Shown here piece by piece: positions 11,070 to 18,709 of a DNA stretch of 64,000 nt; position 1 is the stretch's first letter, and each line of letters opens with the position of its first letter. The notes under the pieces were generated by a model that searched no databases, was not told the DNA's origin, and worked only from the letters and a program-made list of their open reading frames with translations. Location of the stretch: assembly GCF_007747655.1 (NCBI RefSeq), contig NZ_CP036274.1, forward strand, positions 1-64,000, read 5' to 3'. This stretch comes from Anatilimnocola aggregata. Lineage in GTDB: Bacteria > Planctomycetota > Planctomycetia > Pirellulales > Pirellulaceae. The position numbers and the translations under genes were made by a program.

Positions 11070-11434
11070 GCGGCACCTCCGACTTGCAGCGTGAGCTTGA
11101 CGGCGCCGTCTGGGAGCGGCTGCTCGATGACGTGGTGGCCCTGCTTTCTCGCTTCGAGCCGGGTTTTTTCAATTGAGTAGGCTTGGAGGAAACGGTCGAG
11201 TTCGACCGGTTCGCCCCAAGCCCCTTGGTAGTTGTCGTAAGCGAGTTGCCCGGTTTCGGTCTGACAGACGAGCGGATAGCGCCAACGGCGTAGCGGCACG
11301 AGCCAGCCGGTGGCTTCGCTCGAAAACAAGCGGGCCGTCCCATGCACGGGATCCGCCAAATTCAAACGACCGCAGGCCAACCGGATCGCCGCCGGATCAC
11401 GGACTTCGGTTTTGATCGTCACGATGTGCGACAC
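11066..11434 (-). CDS. DUF1257 protein (Ycf35-like)
   Basis: The 122-residue protein begins SHIVTIKTEVRD and contains the DUF1257 hallmark YPLVCQTETGQLAYDNYQGA followed by GEPVELDRFLQAYSIEK. The start is GTG at 11434 with AGGAG 7 nt upstream. A frame running up to 11887 exists but reads through the lipoprotein gene and has no family similarity. DUF1257 is the Ycf35 family of plastids and cyanobacteria. The DUF1257-DUF2997-AAA+ order suggests one functional unit carried as transposon cargo. Confidence 0.85.
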   Translation of the reverse strand: MSHIVTIKTEVRDPAAIRLACGRLNLADPVHGTARLFSSEATGWLVPLRRWRYPLVCQTETGQLAYDNYQGAWGEPVELDRFLQAYSIEKTRLEARKQGHHVIEQPLPDGAVKLTLQVGGAA

Positions 11435-11970
11435 TGAACGTCTCCTGAGGGGTTGGTGGTGAGAGAAGCGGAGGACGCGACGTCGTCCGTAGCCGTGAGT
11501 GCCGCTACGGGGCCGGATACAGCCGATGGCAGTGGGGGAAACAACATCGACTCGCTGCAAAGCTCCATGAGTAACGTCTCTTCCAGTTCGACGGCCCCGT
11601 CGTCGCTCTGCGCCCGCGTAAGCAGATAACCGGTCACGCCGAGCGCGAGGATTCCCAGCAGTACGGCACTGGTTCCCTGGAGTGCAACGGCGAGCAGCGG
11701 TACCCGTTCCCGGGCCGTGGCTACCGCCTGCCGATCTTGCTCCAACACGTTGCGTTGGTTCTGAAGATCTTGTTCCAGCTCGAGAAACTGCTTTCGGCTT
11801 TCGGCGTCCGCGGCAACCAGGGCATTCGTCGTGGCGGCATTTTCTTGGGCGTGTCGTTGGATCTGCGTTACCTGTTCTTGTTGCCAAATGCGCAGTTGTT
11901 GCTCCCGGTCGTCACAGCCGACCGACAGGGTCAGGAGCAGTAGCAGAGGGAACCGGACGATGGGCGGCAT
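11419..11970 (-). CDS. Lipoprotein with coiled coil and membrane segment
   Basis: The 183-residue product starts with a signal peptide ending in the lipobox LSVGC, so Cys19 is the likely lipid anchor. Residues about 22-90 are Gln- and Glu-rich and strongly helical (EQQLRIWQQEQVTQIQRHAQ), a coiled coil. A second hydrophobic segment (LLAVALQGTSAVLLGILALG) lies near 91-115, with an acidic C-terminal tail beyond it. Start ATG at 11970, GGAG 8 nt upstream. It overlaps DUF1257 by 16 bp and the 64-residue membrane protein by 59 bp. Together these two may form an envelope complex, but the role is unknown. Confidence 0.7.
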   Translation of the reverse strand: MPPIVRFPLLLLLTLSVGCDDREQQLRIWQQEQVTQIQRHAQENAATTNALVAADAESRKQFLELEQDLQNQRNVLEQDRQAVATARERVPLLAVALQGTSAVLLGILALGVTGYLLTRAQSDDGAVELEETLLMELCSESMLFPPLPSAVSGPVAALTATDDVASSASLTTNPSGDVQCRTS

Positions 11971-12106
11971 AACGGGTTCTCCAAAGGTTGAGTAAGCGCG
12001 CTAGTAAACGACGCAAGGCGCGTTGCAGACGGATCTGCCGCACGAGCACCAACAGCGTCGTCACGAGCGCGATGAGTAACAGCGCAATCACGATCCAGAG
12101 TTCCAT
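11912..12106 (-). CDS. Small membrane protein (64 aa)
   Basis: The protein opens MELWIVIALLLIALVTTLLV, one clear transmembrane segment, followed by an Arg-rich amphipathic region (RQIRLQRALRRLLARLLNLW). It probably has its N-terminus outside and a positive cytoplasmic tail. AAGGAG lies 5 nt before ATG 12106. It starts 42 bp after the end of tniQ and overlaps the lipoprotein gene by 59 bp, so the two are likely made together. The overlapping small-membrane-protein plus lipoprotein pair is reminiscent of phage spanins, but no motif confirms that. Confidence 0.65.
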   Translation of the reverse strand: MELWIVIALLLIALVTTLLVLVRQIRLQRALRRLLARLLNLWRTRYAAHRPVPSATAPDPVGRL

Positions 12107-12147
12107 GCGAACTCCTTGTCAGAAGAGGCAAAGAAAACGACCGCAGG

Positions 12148-14067
12148 CTACGCAGCCGTGCGGTCGAGCAGCCGCGATAAATCGGCGCGGCGAAAGAGAG
12201 AAGCTCCGGCCGCACGGTGCGTCCGTTTACCGTAGACGGGAGCAATTCGCCCGTCGCGCTCCCAGCGAGCGAGTGTGGAGCGACTGATGCCGAGGATCCG
12301 GCAAGCTTCTTGGGCCAGGCAGTACGTCGTTCGGAAGCGGGCGACCTCCTCGTCTACGATACACCACTGCTTGGCCTGCCGCTTACCGCGGAGCAACCCG
12401 GCCCCCATCCATTTTCGTAAGACGACGTCCTTGAGGGGCTGCTCCGGAAAGAGCAACTTGGCTAGGCGGTTTAGCGTCCAGCCGGCGGTTACCGAGTGCT
12501 GAGCAGTTGCTTCTTCAGTGCATGAACGCAGGTCGGACAATTGCAGGTACACGCCCCGGAGGCTGGTCTCATTCGGCTCGCGCCGTGCCGATAACCGGCC
12601 CGCGCAAAGCAGACGAACGATACGCGCCAGATTGAGATGGCCGGCGCCGAACCGCCGCGTGGCCTCTCGCAGCGAAAGCCATTCGGAAGTGCGATCCAGT
12701 AACGGCGGCAGCTGAGCCACGGTCGCCGACAGATGTTCGACCGCTGCCGCCGGAATCCGCCAACGGCGGGCGATGCGCACGACGCCCGCCAAGACTTCCT
12801 CCTGAATCAACTCCAGCACTCGGTGTCGATCGACGCCCAAACGCTGCGCGGCCTGCGTGACCGTGAATCCCGTCGACAGCCGTCGCTGTAAATCGACGAC
12901 TGCCGCGCGAGACACGAGCCCGACCGTCCGTCCTTGCTTACCCGCCGGATGCACGCGGCCCGCTAAGACCTGCTGCCGAACCAACCGGGCGAGCGTCGGC
13001 ACACAGATTCCAAGTTGCCGCGCGGCGGCTGTTTGGGGGATCCACTCTCGAGCGCGAAGTTGCCGCCGCCGGCTCGCCTCGCGAAACAAGGTCGTTTTGC
13101 CGCTCAGGTGGCCGTGCGTGTAGCGCCCTAGTAAATACTGTCTCAAGGCGTCGGCTGGACCCGAGTAACCCAGGCTTTCCAGCCGTTCGGCGTCGCGCAA
13201 CAGATGTCCGAACGCCCGATTGACGCCGGTCGACGTCGAACGGTGTTTGGCGATCCCTTGATAGACGTCGAGAAACTCCGCCAAGCGAGCAGGACCGACT
13301 TCCAAAAACTCCGCCGCCCCCAGCCATGCCACCGATTCGGCGGAAAGTGAACCCGGTAATTGGAACGTTTCGCGGGTCCGCTCGATCCACGACGGCGTCC
13401 GAGCGACGGCGGAGCGCAATCGATCGAGCCAAGCCAAAGCGGCCGCCGGGGATAAATCGAGCGCTGCGAACGGTTCGCCCCGCAAACAGGTTTGAATCAG
13501 CGCGGCGCTGGAGAAAGCGCCCGATCCAATCATGATCGCAGCAGTCTCGGTCAGTCGAAAACCACAACGGCAGATTTCGAGGTCAAGACGTGCCGGTCGT
13601 GCATGCCGACCACAGGCCGGACAACGGTCGAGAAGCGTCACGCCATGCTCAAGGCAGATCGGCAGCGGTCGGAATGACCAGAGCAGTCGTTCATAGGTCG
13701 TGCCTTCTCTGAGGCACTCGGGACATACCCGAGGATGAGCCGGATCAAAAAATCGCAGCAGGGTTTTTGAATCGCACAGCGTGGCCGGCGGTGCGCCCTG
13801 TGGTTGCAGGACTAAAGATTCTGCAAATCGATGCACTGTCAGATCAGCCAACAACGAAGACGGGCGACCGAGCAGGCCCGACAAAGCGCCAAGCGGTGGA
13901 CCGCGGCCCAGATGGTCGAGGTGGGACGGTAGTTCGACCTCGTCGACCAGCGACAACAATCGCACCATCGATTCATAACCCATCCCCACGACATGCCGCC
14001 GCACGAAACTGGTGAGCGATTCACCCGGCAGTGGCGACTCCCGCACCGGCAGTGAACGGAGATGCAT
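12148..14067 (-). CDS. tniQ: TniQ/TnsD-type target selector
   Basis: This 639-residue protein starts with the TniQ domain (LPVRESPLPGESLTSFVRRH). A zinc ribbon region follows with C115, C118, C138, H141, C149, C152, C166 and C168. The C-terminal half contains four helix-turn-helix-like modules, at about 345-375 (QTAAARQLGICVPTL), 399-427 (VTQAAQRLGVDRHRV), 460-500 and 586-615 (AQEACRILGISRSTLARW). TnsD proteins of Tn7 use such C-terminal modules to read a specific attachment site, here probably the gyrB 3' end. The ATG follows the tnsC stop codon with no gap, so expression is coupled. Confidence 0.88.
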   Translation of the reverse strand: MHLRSLPVRESPLPGESLTSFVRRHVVGMGYESMVRLLSLVDEVELPSHLDHLGRGPPLGALSGLLGRPSSLLADLTVHRFAESLVLQPQGAPPATLCDSKTLLRFFDPAHPRVCPECLREGTTYERLLWSFRPLPICLEHGVTLLDRCPACGRHARPARLDLEICRCGFRLTETAAIMIGSGAFSSAALIQTCLRGEPFAALDLSPAAALAWLDRLRSAVARTPSWIERTRETFQLPGSLSAESVAWLGAAEFLEVGPARLAEFLDVYQGIAKHRSTSTGVNRAFGHLLRDAERLESLGYSGPADALRQYLLGRYTHGHLSGKTTLFREASRRRQLRAREWIPQTAAARQLGICVPTLARLVRQQVLAGRVHPAGKQGRTVGLVSRAAVVDLQRRLSTGFTVTQAAQRLGVDRHRVLELIQEEVLAGVVRIARRWRIPAAAVEHLSATVAQLPPLLDRTSEWLSLREATRRFGAGHLNLARIVRLLCAGRLSARREPNETSLRGVYLQLSDLRSCTEEATAQHSVTAGWTLNRLAKLLFPEQPLKDVVLRKWMGAGLLRGKRQAKQWCIVDEEVARFRTTYCLAQEACRILGISRSTLARWERDGRIAPVYGKRTHRAAGASLFRRADLSRLLDRTAA

Positions 14068-15126
14068 TTAGGAACCTCCCAAGAGTTGGTTCGCGGTTAG
14101 TGATCGCTGTTTGGCCCGAGTGGCCCGCGGTGTCAGGCCGATGCCCGGGCCTCGGGCGATATCGGCCGGTTGCACTCGATCGAGCGCTCCGGCATCGAGC
14201 GGGCCGATAAACGGGTTGGCTTGCTCGGCCAAGACGCGCTGCAGGGCCAGTTTTTGCGCAAAGACGCGGGCGAGATCCGCCACTTCGATTCGTTCCTGAC
14301 CCCGGCCGAGCGTCTCGGCTACTCCGCTCCGCATGAGCGTCATCAAGTAATCCGAGACGCCGCGACAGGCCAGAAACAGTCGGCCCGCCATGTCCGGCTC
14401 CGCCAGTCCCGAGGATTCGGCTAACGGCAGAACGCCGTCAAGTCGCTTGAGCATCCCGCAGAACTCTTGACGTCCGGCGGGCGTGCGCCAGTTGAAGCAG
14501 CGGAGCGTCAGGCGTTCTTTGAAGCGGCGTTCGGTATGCTCGGCCCGCAAGACATGCTCGGCTTCCGGCATCCCGCAAACTACGACCGGGATCCGCGTGT
14601 TGACGATCAACACCTTGAGCCACTGGGCCGCTTTGGTCATCACCTTGGCGCGGTCGATATCGAACAGGTGATGGAATTCGTCGAAGACGATCAGTTCGAC
14701 GCCGCAGCGGTGGAGCAATTTGACAGCCCGATTGGTTAGCGTCTGCACCGTGCCGCTCGACCAAGCCGGATCGCCCAATGCGAGCAACAGATCGGCGGCA
14801 ATCCCCTTGGGTCGGGCTTCCGGTTGGAGCGTGACCTTCAGTACCGGCCGCCGCAGGCCCGTTTCGGTTTCACCGCCGGGATGGAGTTTCGAATAATGGT
14901 CGACGACGCTCGTCTTGCCGACGCCTGAGGTGCCGAGCAGAGCGCCGCAGGCCGGTTCGTTCGGTTGACCAAACGAGCGATGACAACGTTCCAGAAGTCC
15001 GACCGCATCGCGAAACCGTGGGTGCAGCACGATCAACTTCTGCGCCAACGTGATCCGTTCAGCAATCGGCACGGATCGCCATCGCGCGCGATCTTCATCG
15101 GACGGCGGACCTGTGGAGGAAGTCAT
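14068..15126 (-). CDS. tnsC: TnsC/TniB-type AAA+ transposition regulator
   Basis: This 352-residue ATPase links target selector and transposase. Walker A is GTSGVGKTS at 65-73. Walker B is LIVFDEFHHLFD, with Asp149 and Glu150, the form typical of TniB/TnsC. In Tn7 relatives TnsC forms a filament or ring on target DNA, recruited by TnsD/TniQ, and activates TnsB. The C-terminal 60 residues are basic and Pro-rich and may contact TnsA/B. Start ATG at 15126 with GGAG upstream; it follows tnsB by 31 bp and abuts tniQ directly. Confidence 0.9.
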   Translation of the reverse strand: MTSSTGPPSDEDRARWRSVPIAERITLAQKLIVLHPRFRDAVGLLERCHRSFGQPNEPACGALLGTSGVGKTSVVDHYSKLHPGGETETGLRRPVLKVTLQPEARPKGIAADLLLALGDPAWSSGTVQTLTNRAVKLLHRCGVELIVFDEFHHLFDIDRAKVMTKAAQWLKVLIVNTRIPVVVCGMPEAEHVLRAEHTERRFKERLTLRCFNWRTPAGRQEFCGMLKRLDGVLPLAESSGLAEPDMAGRLFLACRGVSDYLMTLMRSGVAETLGRGQERIEVADLARVFAQKLALQRVLAEQANPFIGPLDAGALDRVQPADIARGPGIGLTPRATRAKQRSLTANQLLGGS

Positions 15127-15157
15127 TTAAGGATCTCCTTGGCAGTGAGGGTGAGGG

Positions 15158-17167
15158 TTAGCCGGCGACATCCCAGTCGTCGACGTTGAGTTCGGCCAGG
15201 TTGATCTCGATCGTTTCCTCCGCAGTGACTTGCGGTTCCTCGGGAATCGAGGACACGGTATGATCCGCAGCTGATTCAGGAGGATTGTCCGCAGGTTGCT
15301 CGGGCCCGTTTTGATAAGCACCGGCGAAACGCGCCGCGCGCGTCCGACGTCGTCGCGAAGGTTTGGTGACGGCCGCATCGACCACATCGCGAATCGCATT
15401 ACGTGCGGCTGCCAGCGACAAGAGACGATCGGGATCATCAAACCGCTCGCGTACGACCCGACGTAATACGCGCCACTGGTACTCGGTCAGACCCTGCATG
15501 GCGGCGTCGACGGCCACGGCCGGGAGATAGTGGCGGTTGACGGGATTCAACACCCAGATCGCCCCGAGATCCCAAGGGTTGTAGCGCACGGTCAATTTGT
15601 CGGCCGGTAGATTGTTGGCCGCCAGTTCGGCCCGCAGCGCGAACAGTTCATCCCCGGCGTAAAACATTCCGTTGAGCTCGATGCCCCGCACCGACAACGT
15701 TCGTTCCACCGTCTTCGACAAGAGCACCACCAAATCATCCGGCGAGGACGGCAACGCCGGAGGGAATTCGGCAACGCTTTCTTGCCACATTTCCAGCCGC
15801 GTCTTAGCGGCCGTCGGATGTTTTTCTTGCGCATAGACGTCGATCAAGTGCCGATGAATGATCTCGACCAGGGCTTCGTAAGGGAGCAGCGGACCGTCGT
15901 CCGGTTGATAATCGGCTCGTTTTTCCCAACTACGAAACGTTCGTCCGGGCAAGGCCGACAGTAATTGATCGTTGAGCGTATCGAAGAACGATTCGACGGT
16001 CCCTTTCAAATGGGGCGTCCGGGGCGGCATGAAGTCGAGCTCCAGGCCGAGTTGAAACGCCGCCTGCTCCAGATCGTTACTGGTGAAATCCGACCCCCGA
16101 TCGCAGATCAGTTTTTCGGGAACGCCGTAACAGGGCCAATCGTGCACGATCTGCGGATACTTGGTGCGCAGATAGGTCTTGGGCAGGATCGCTTGTCGCA
16201 GTGCTTCCATGATCACGGCGTACGACGGCGGTTCGAAGCCGATACAGAATCCGACGATCAGGCGGCTGTAGTAATCGATCAACACGGTCAGCCAGGGTTG
16301 GCCGATCGGACCGGCTTGAGTTCCCACGACGACCTTGAGCGGCGAGTGATCGATCTCTACCCGTTCGAGAACGCGCGTCGCCAACTGTTGGCGCGTCGTC
16401 GCTTGATGCCGTTGGTCGGCGATTCGATGGCCCCAACGGGCCCGGTCGATTTCATAAGGATCGAGTTGGTTCACCCGCCGAGCGATAGTCCGAGCCAGCG
16501 AACCTTGCTTCGGCACGGGGAGCGCCTGGGCGGCGCTCGTTCGGGAATTGTGCCGCTGCAGATCTTCCAAGACCCGCCGTACGACGGCCGACATCGGCCG
16601 CCGAGCGGTGGTAAGATACACTTCTCGGATCGCCCGATCGACCAGTTCGCGCAGCAATGGAAATCGTCGCAGCCATCCCTGACTGCGGGATTTTCCGCGG
16701 CCGCCGCAATTTCGAAAGCGGGCCGATAAATTCAGCCGATCATAGCCCGCCCGCTTCCAGCGGGTGAACCACCGCCGCAAAGTCCTCGCCGAGCAACACT
16801 TGCCTGCGGTCGTCAATTCGGCTTGTCGAGCTAAAAAATCACTTTCGGTTGGCGGCCGATCGAGTTTTGTGAGCGGCTCGATTGCCAGCCAGCGGTCAGC
16901 CACTTTCTTGAATTCAGCATGCGCGATCACGACCATCGTTGCCGGTCGGTCGGTTGATGCGGCGGTCTCCGACTCCGGCGTGTTGGGGACGAAACGCAAC
17001 CGGCCCCGTGCGTACTGGTCCAATAATTCTTGTTCCGAGAACGAGCGTTCGAGGCGATACTTCAAGTCTTCGGCAATGAATTCGTGGGGGCCGAGTTGGC
17101 GGACGATCCGGAAGGACCGACCGTCGAGGAGCCACTCGGTACCCACACCGAGTCGAATGGATCCCAT
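15158..17167 (-). CDS. tnsB: TnsB-type DDE transposase
   Basis: This 669-residue recombinase joins the 3' transposon ends to target DNA. An N-terminal winged-helix DNA-binding region (about 1-150) precedes the retroviral-integrase-like core. The catalytic triad is D273 (VEIDHSPL), D356 (LICDRGSDF) and E392 (GTVESFFDTLN), with the canonical 35-residue D-E gap. A Mu-type beta-barrel domain follows, and the tail is acidic at the very end (NVDDWDVAG), where TnsB is expected to contact TnsC. ATG 17167 is preceded by GGAGG at about 9 nt. The first 106 bp overlap tnsA, longer than usual but both N- and C-terminal parts look conserved. Confidence 0.92.
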   Translation of the reverse strand: MGSIRLGVGTEWLLDGRSFRIVRQLGPHEFIAEDLKYRLERSFSEQELLDQYARGRLRFVPNTPESETAASTDRPATMVVIAHAEFKKVADRWLAIEPLTKLDRPPTESDFLARQAELTTAGKCCSARTLRRWFTRWKRAGYDRLNLSARFRNCGGRGKSRSQGWLRRFPLLRELVDRAIREVYLTTARRPMSAVVRRVLEDLQRHNSRTSAAQALPVPKQGSLARTIARRVNQLDPYEIDRARWGHRIADQRHQATTRQQLATRVLERVEIDHSPLKVVVGTQAGPIGQPWLTVLIDYYSRLIVGFCIGFEPPSYAVIMEALRQAILPKTYLRTKYPQIVHDWPCYGVPEKLICDRGSDFTSNDLEQAAFQLGLELDFMPPRTPHLKGTVESFFDTLNDQLLSALPGRTFRSWEKRADYQPDDGPLLPYEALVEIIHRHLIDVYAQEKHPTAAKTRLEMWQESVAEFPPALPSSPDDLVVLLSKTVERTLSVRGIELNGMFYAGDELFALRAELAANNLPADKLTVRYNPWDLGAIWVLNPVNRHYLPAVAVDAAMQGLTEYQWRVLRRVVRERFDDPDRLLSLAAARNAIRDVVDAAVTKPSRRRRTRAARFAGAYQNGPEQPADNPPESAADHTVSSIPEEPQVTAEETIEINLAELNVDDWDVAG

Positions 17168-17886
17168 GCAATGGTTCCTCCGGGGTAAAGAAGCGTGGCG
17201 TCCGTGATCGGTGCGCCACGCGGATCGATGTCGAGTTGCCCCGTAGCCGCCAAGTGCAGGAGCCAGGTTTTTGCGATGGCGATCGGGGCATGTGCAGAGA
17301 GCTTCTGCGCCATGTCCAGCCAACGTCGGGGTTGCCCGGCGACAAGTTCTTGAATGTGGCGAGCCATTTCCACAGATACCGATACGCACCGAAACCGATT
17401 CAGTAATCGGACATTGTTCAGGAGCGGTCCCACTCTTAATTCGCGCTCGGTGACGACATGAAACGTCCAGCCTTGTCGCTCGGCAAACTGCCGGGCGACG
17501 GACAGCTTCCGCTGGACGTCGGGTCGAGCCAGCTTGGCGGAGGGTTTGACTTCGATGAGGTGTTGCGCACCGCTGTGGAACTGGACCAAGAAGTCCGGCA
17601 CGATGTACGAAGCGCGCCGTGGGAGCGGAGGTTTACGGAGCGGCGGTCCGGCGAGTAGCTCGATGCCGCCGACGTCGTCCCAGGCGTACCAAATGGTCAA
17701 AGGCTGTTCTTCAAGGCTACGAACTACCGGCGAGGCGACGAGGATCTGGGCAGCGGCAGCCTCCAATTGCCCCTGACAGCGAATTGAGCGACCTTGTTTG
17801 GCAAAGGGGACGAGAACAAAGGTGCCGGGAGTCCGTTTACGAAAGCGAAACGTGGAGAGTCCGTCGCCCGAACGAGGGTTAGTGAT
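17062..17886 (-). CDS. tnsA: TnsA-type endonuclease, apparent ATC start
   Basis: TnsA cuts the 5' strands at the transposon ends, giving cut-and-paste movement. The restriction-fold triad is visible: E42 (QGQLE), D98 (VPDFL) and E112/K114 (IEVKPS). The first in-frame conventional start, TTG at 17766, would put the catalytic Glu at residue 2 and lose the conserved leader (FVLVPFAKQGRSIRCQG). The frame stays open up to 17919. AGGAG (17895-17899) sits 8 nt before an ATC codon at 17884-17886, so I place the start there, giving 274 residues. A CTG at 17917-17919 is an alternative. The gene follows ku by 16 bp and overlaps tnsB. Confidence 0.8.
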   Translation of the reverse strand: MTNPRSGDGLSTFRFRKRTPGTFVLVPFAKQGRSIRCQGQLEAAAAQILVASPVVRSLEEQPLTIWYAWDDVGGIELLAGPPLRKPPLPRRASYIVPDFLVQFHSGAQHLIEVKPSAKLARPDVQRKLSVARQFAERQGWTFHVVTERELRVGPLLNNVRLLNRFRCVSVSVEMARHIQELVAGQPRRWLDMAQKLSAHAPIAIAKTWLLHLAATGQLDIDPRGAPITDATLLYPGGTIAWDPFDSVWVPSGSSTVGPSGSSANSAPTNSLPKT

Positions 17887-17902
17887 GTGAGTTTCTCCTG
17901 GG

Positions 17903-18709
17903 TTAAGCGGCCCGTGCAGTCAGGGTGGGATTCGGCTTCTTGCGGGATTTCGCCGTAGTGGTCGCAGTACTCACTGCGCGGGCCGCAATCTTCGCGCGTA
18001 CCAACTCGGTCAGCCGCGGCTCGTAGTCGTCTTGATACTCGTCCCAGGCAAAACTCTTACGCAGCAGCAGGGTTTCTTTCTCGAGCTGACGCAGACGCTG
18101 TGGATCTACCGGCGTTCGATCGAAGGCGGGGCAAGCGCGCCTGGCTTGCGGCCACTGCAAGACGAACGCAGTGAGCACGTCTTGCACGACATGCAACCCG
18201 ATCAACTGGCTTCGATCATGGAGCACCGCTCGGCCGACGCCCCACAGATTGTGCTTCGCCAACAACGAACAGACGACGCCGTATTCGGGCGCCGCAGCCG
18301 CGTGTGCCGGAATGAGAAACAAAGTCCGGCCGCTCGTTAGTGAGAGGTCAAAGCCGGGCGACGTCAGCAGGTGTTCGATACGAAGCTGATCATCGTCTTG
18401 CGGCTTGAGCGAATCGAGGTCGGCGGGCGAGAGCACCACGTCGTCTCCCGGCGCAAACCGGAATACCTTGGCGATGTCGTCGGTGGTGACCGGGCCGTGC
18501 GTGGGGCACGTGCGCGGCTGAGCGATCGGCTGCCCGCAGTCACGGTGAATCAAATGCAAGGTGGAGTTACTCGGCGATGCAATCGCCGCATAGGCCTTGA
18601 CGGGAACTGTGACCGAGCCGACGACGATCTGACCCGACCAGGAGGAGCGCGCAGAAACAGGACTGGTTGTCGAAGCACCGGGCATCGACAAACGGGGACG
18701 AGAAATCAT
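17903..18709 (-). CDS. Ku-family DNA end-binding protein
   Basis: This 268-residue protein fits the bacterial Ku core: WSGQIVVGSVTVPVKAY at 24-40, a Cys pair region (RDCGQP...TCPTHG) at 56-72, the segment VVLSPADLDSLKP at 91-103, and the C-terminal helices KETLLLRKSFAWDEYQDDYEPRL split over 211-233. A basic tail (TAKSRKKPNPT) follows, as in other bacterial Ku proteins where it binds DNA. Ku rings thread onto double-strand ends and recruit LigD for end joining. No ligD is present in this window. ATG 18709 has GGAG 7 nt upstream. It is the first gene of the tns operon, 16 bp ahead of tnsA. Confidence 0.88.
   Translation of the reverse strand: MISRPRLSMPGASTTSPVSARSSWSGQIVVGSVTVPVKAYAAIASPSNSTLHLIHRDCGQPIAQPRTCPTHGPVTTDDIAKVFRFAPGDDVVLSPADLDSLKPQDDDQLRIEHLLTSPGFDLSLTSGRTLFLIPAHAAAAPEYGVVCSLLAKHNLWGVGRAVLHDRSQLIGLHVVQDVLTAFVLQWPQARRACPAFDRTPVDPQRLRQLEKETLLLRKSFAWDEYQDDYEPRLTELVRAKIAARAVSTATTTAKSRKKPNPTLTARAA

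Larger units (their letters stand above)
5702..18709. mobile_element. Tn7-like transposon with Ku and sliding-clamp cargo; right boundary not found
   Basis: The element is defined by a TGT-starting left end with TnsB-type repeats, a tnsA-tnsB-tnsC-tniQ block and a co-directional cargo run ending at a terminator near the left end. The insertion begins 13 bp downstream of gyrB, much as Tn7 inserts just past glmS. The 5 bases before TGT are AATGG (5697-5701), a candidate target duplication. In Tn7 the tnsA side lies close to the other end, so the right end is expected between 18710 and about 19143. I found no inverted copy of the left-end repeats there. The end given here is the last coding base of the ku gene, not a proven boundary. 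Confidence 0.75.

Noticed and set aside
11435-11887. Long upstream extension of the DUF1257 frame
   Set aside because: It reads through the lipoprotein gene in another frame; GTG 11434 with AGGAG marks the real start.
17168-17389. Upstream extension of TnsB
   Set aside because: The extra residues are the out-of-frame reading of tnsA; ATG 17167 has a strong ribosome site.
12148-18709. CRISPR-associated transposon (CAST)
   Set aside because: No cas gene or CRISPR repeat is found near the tns genes in this window.
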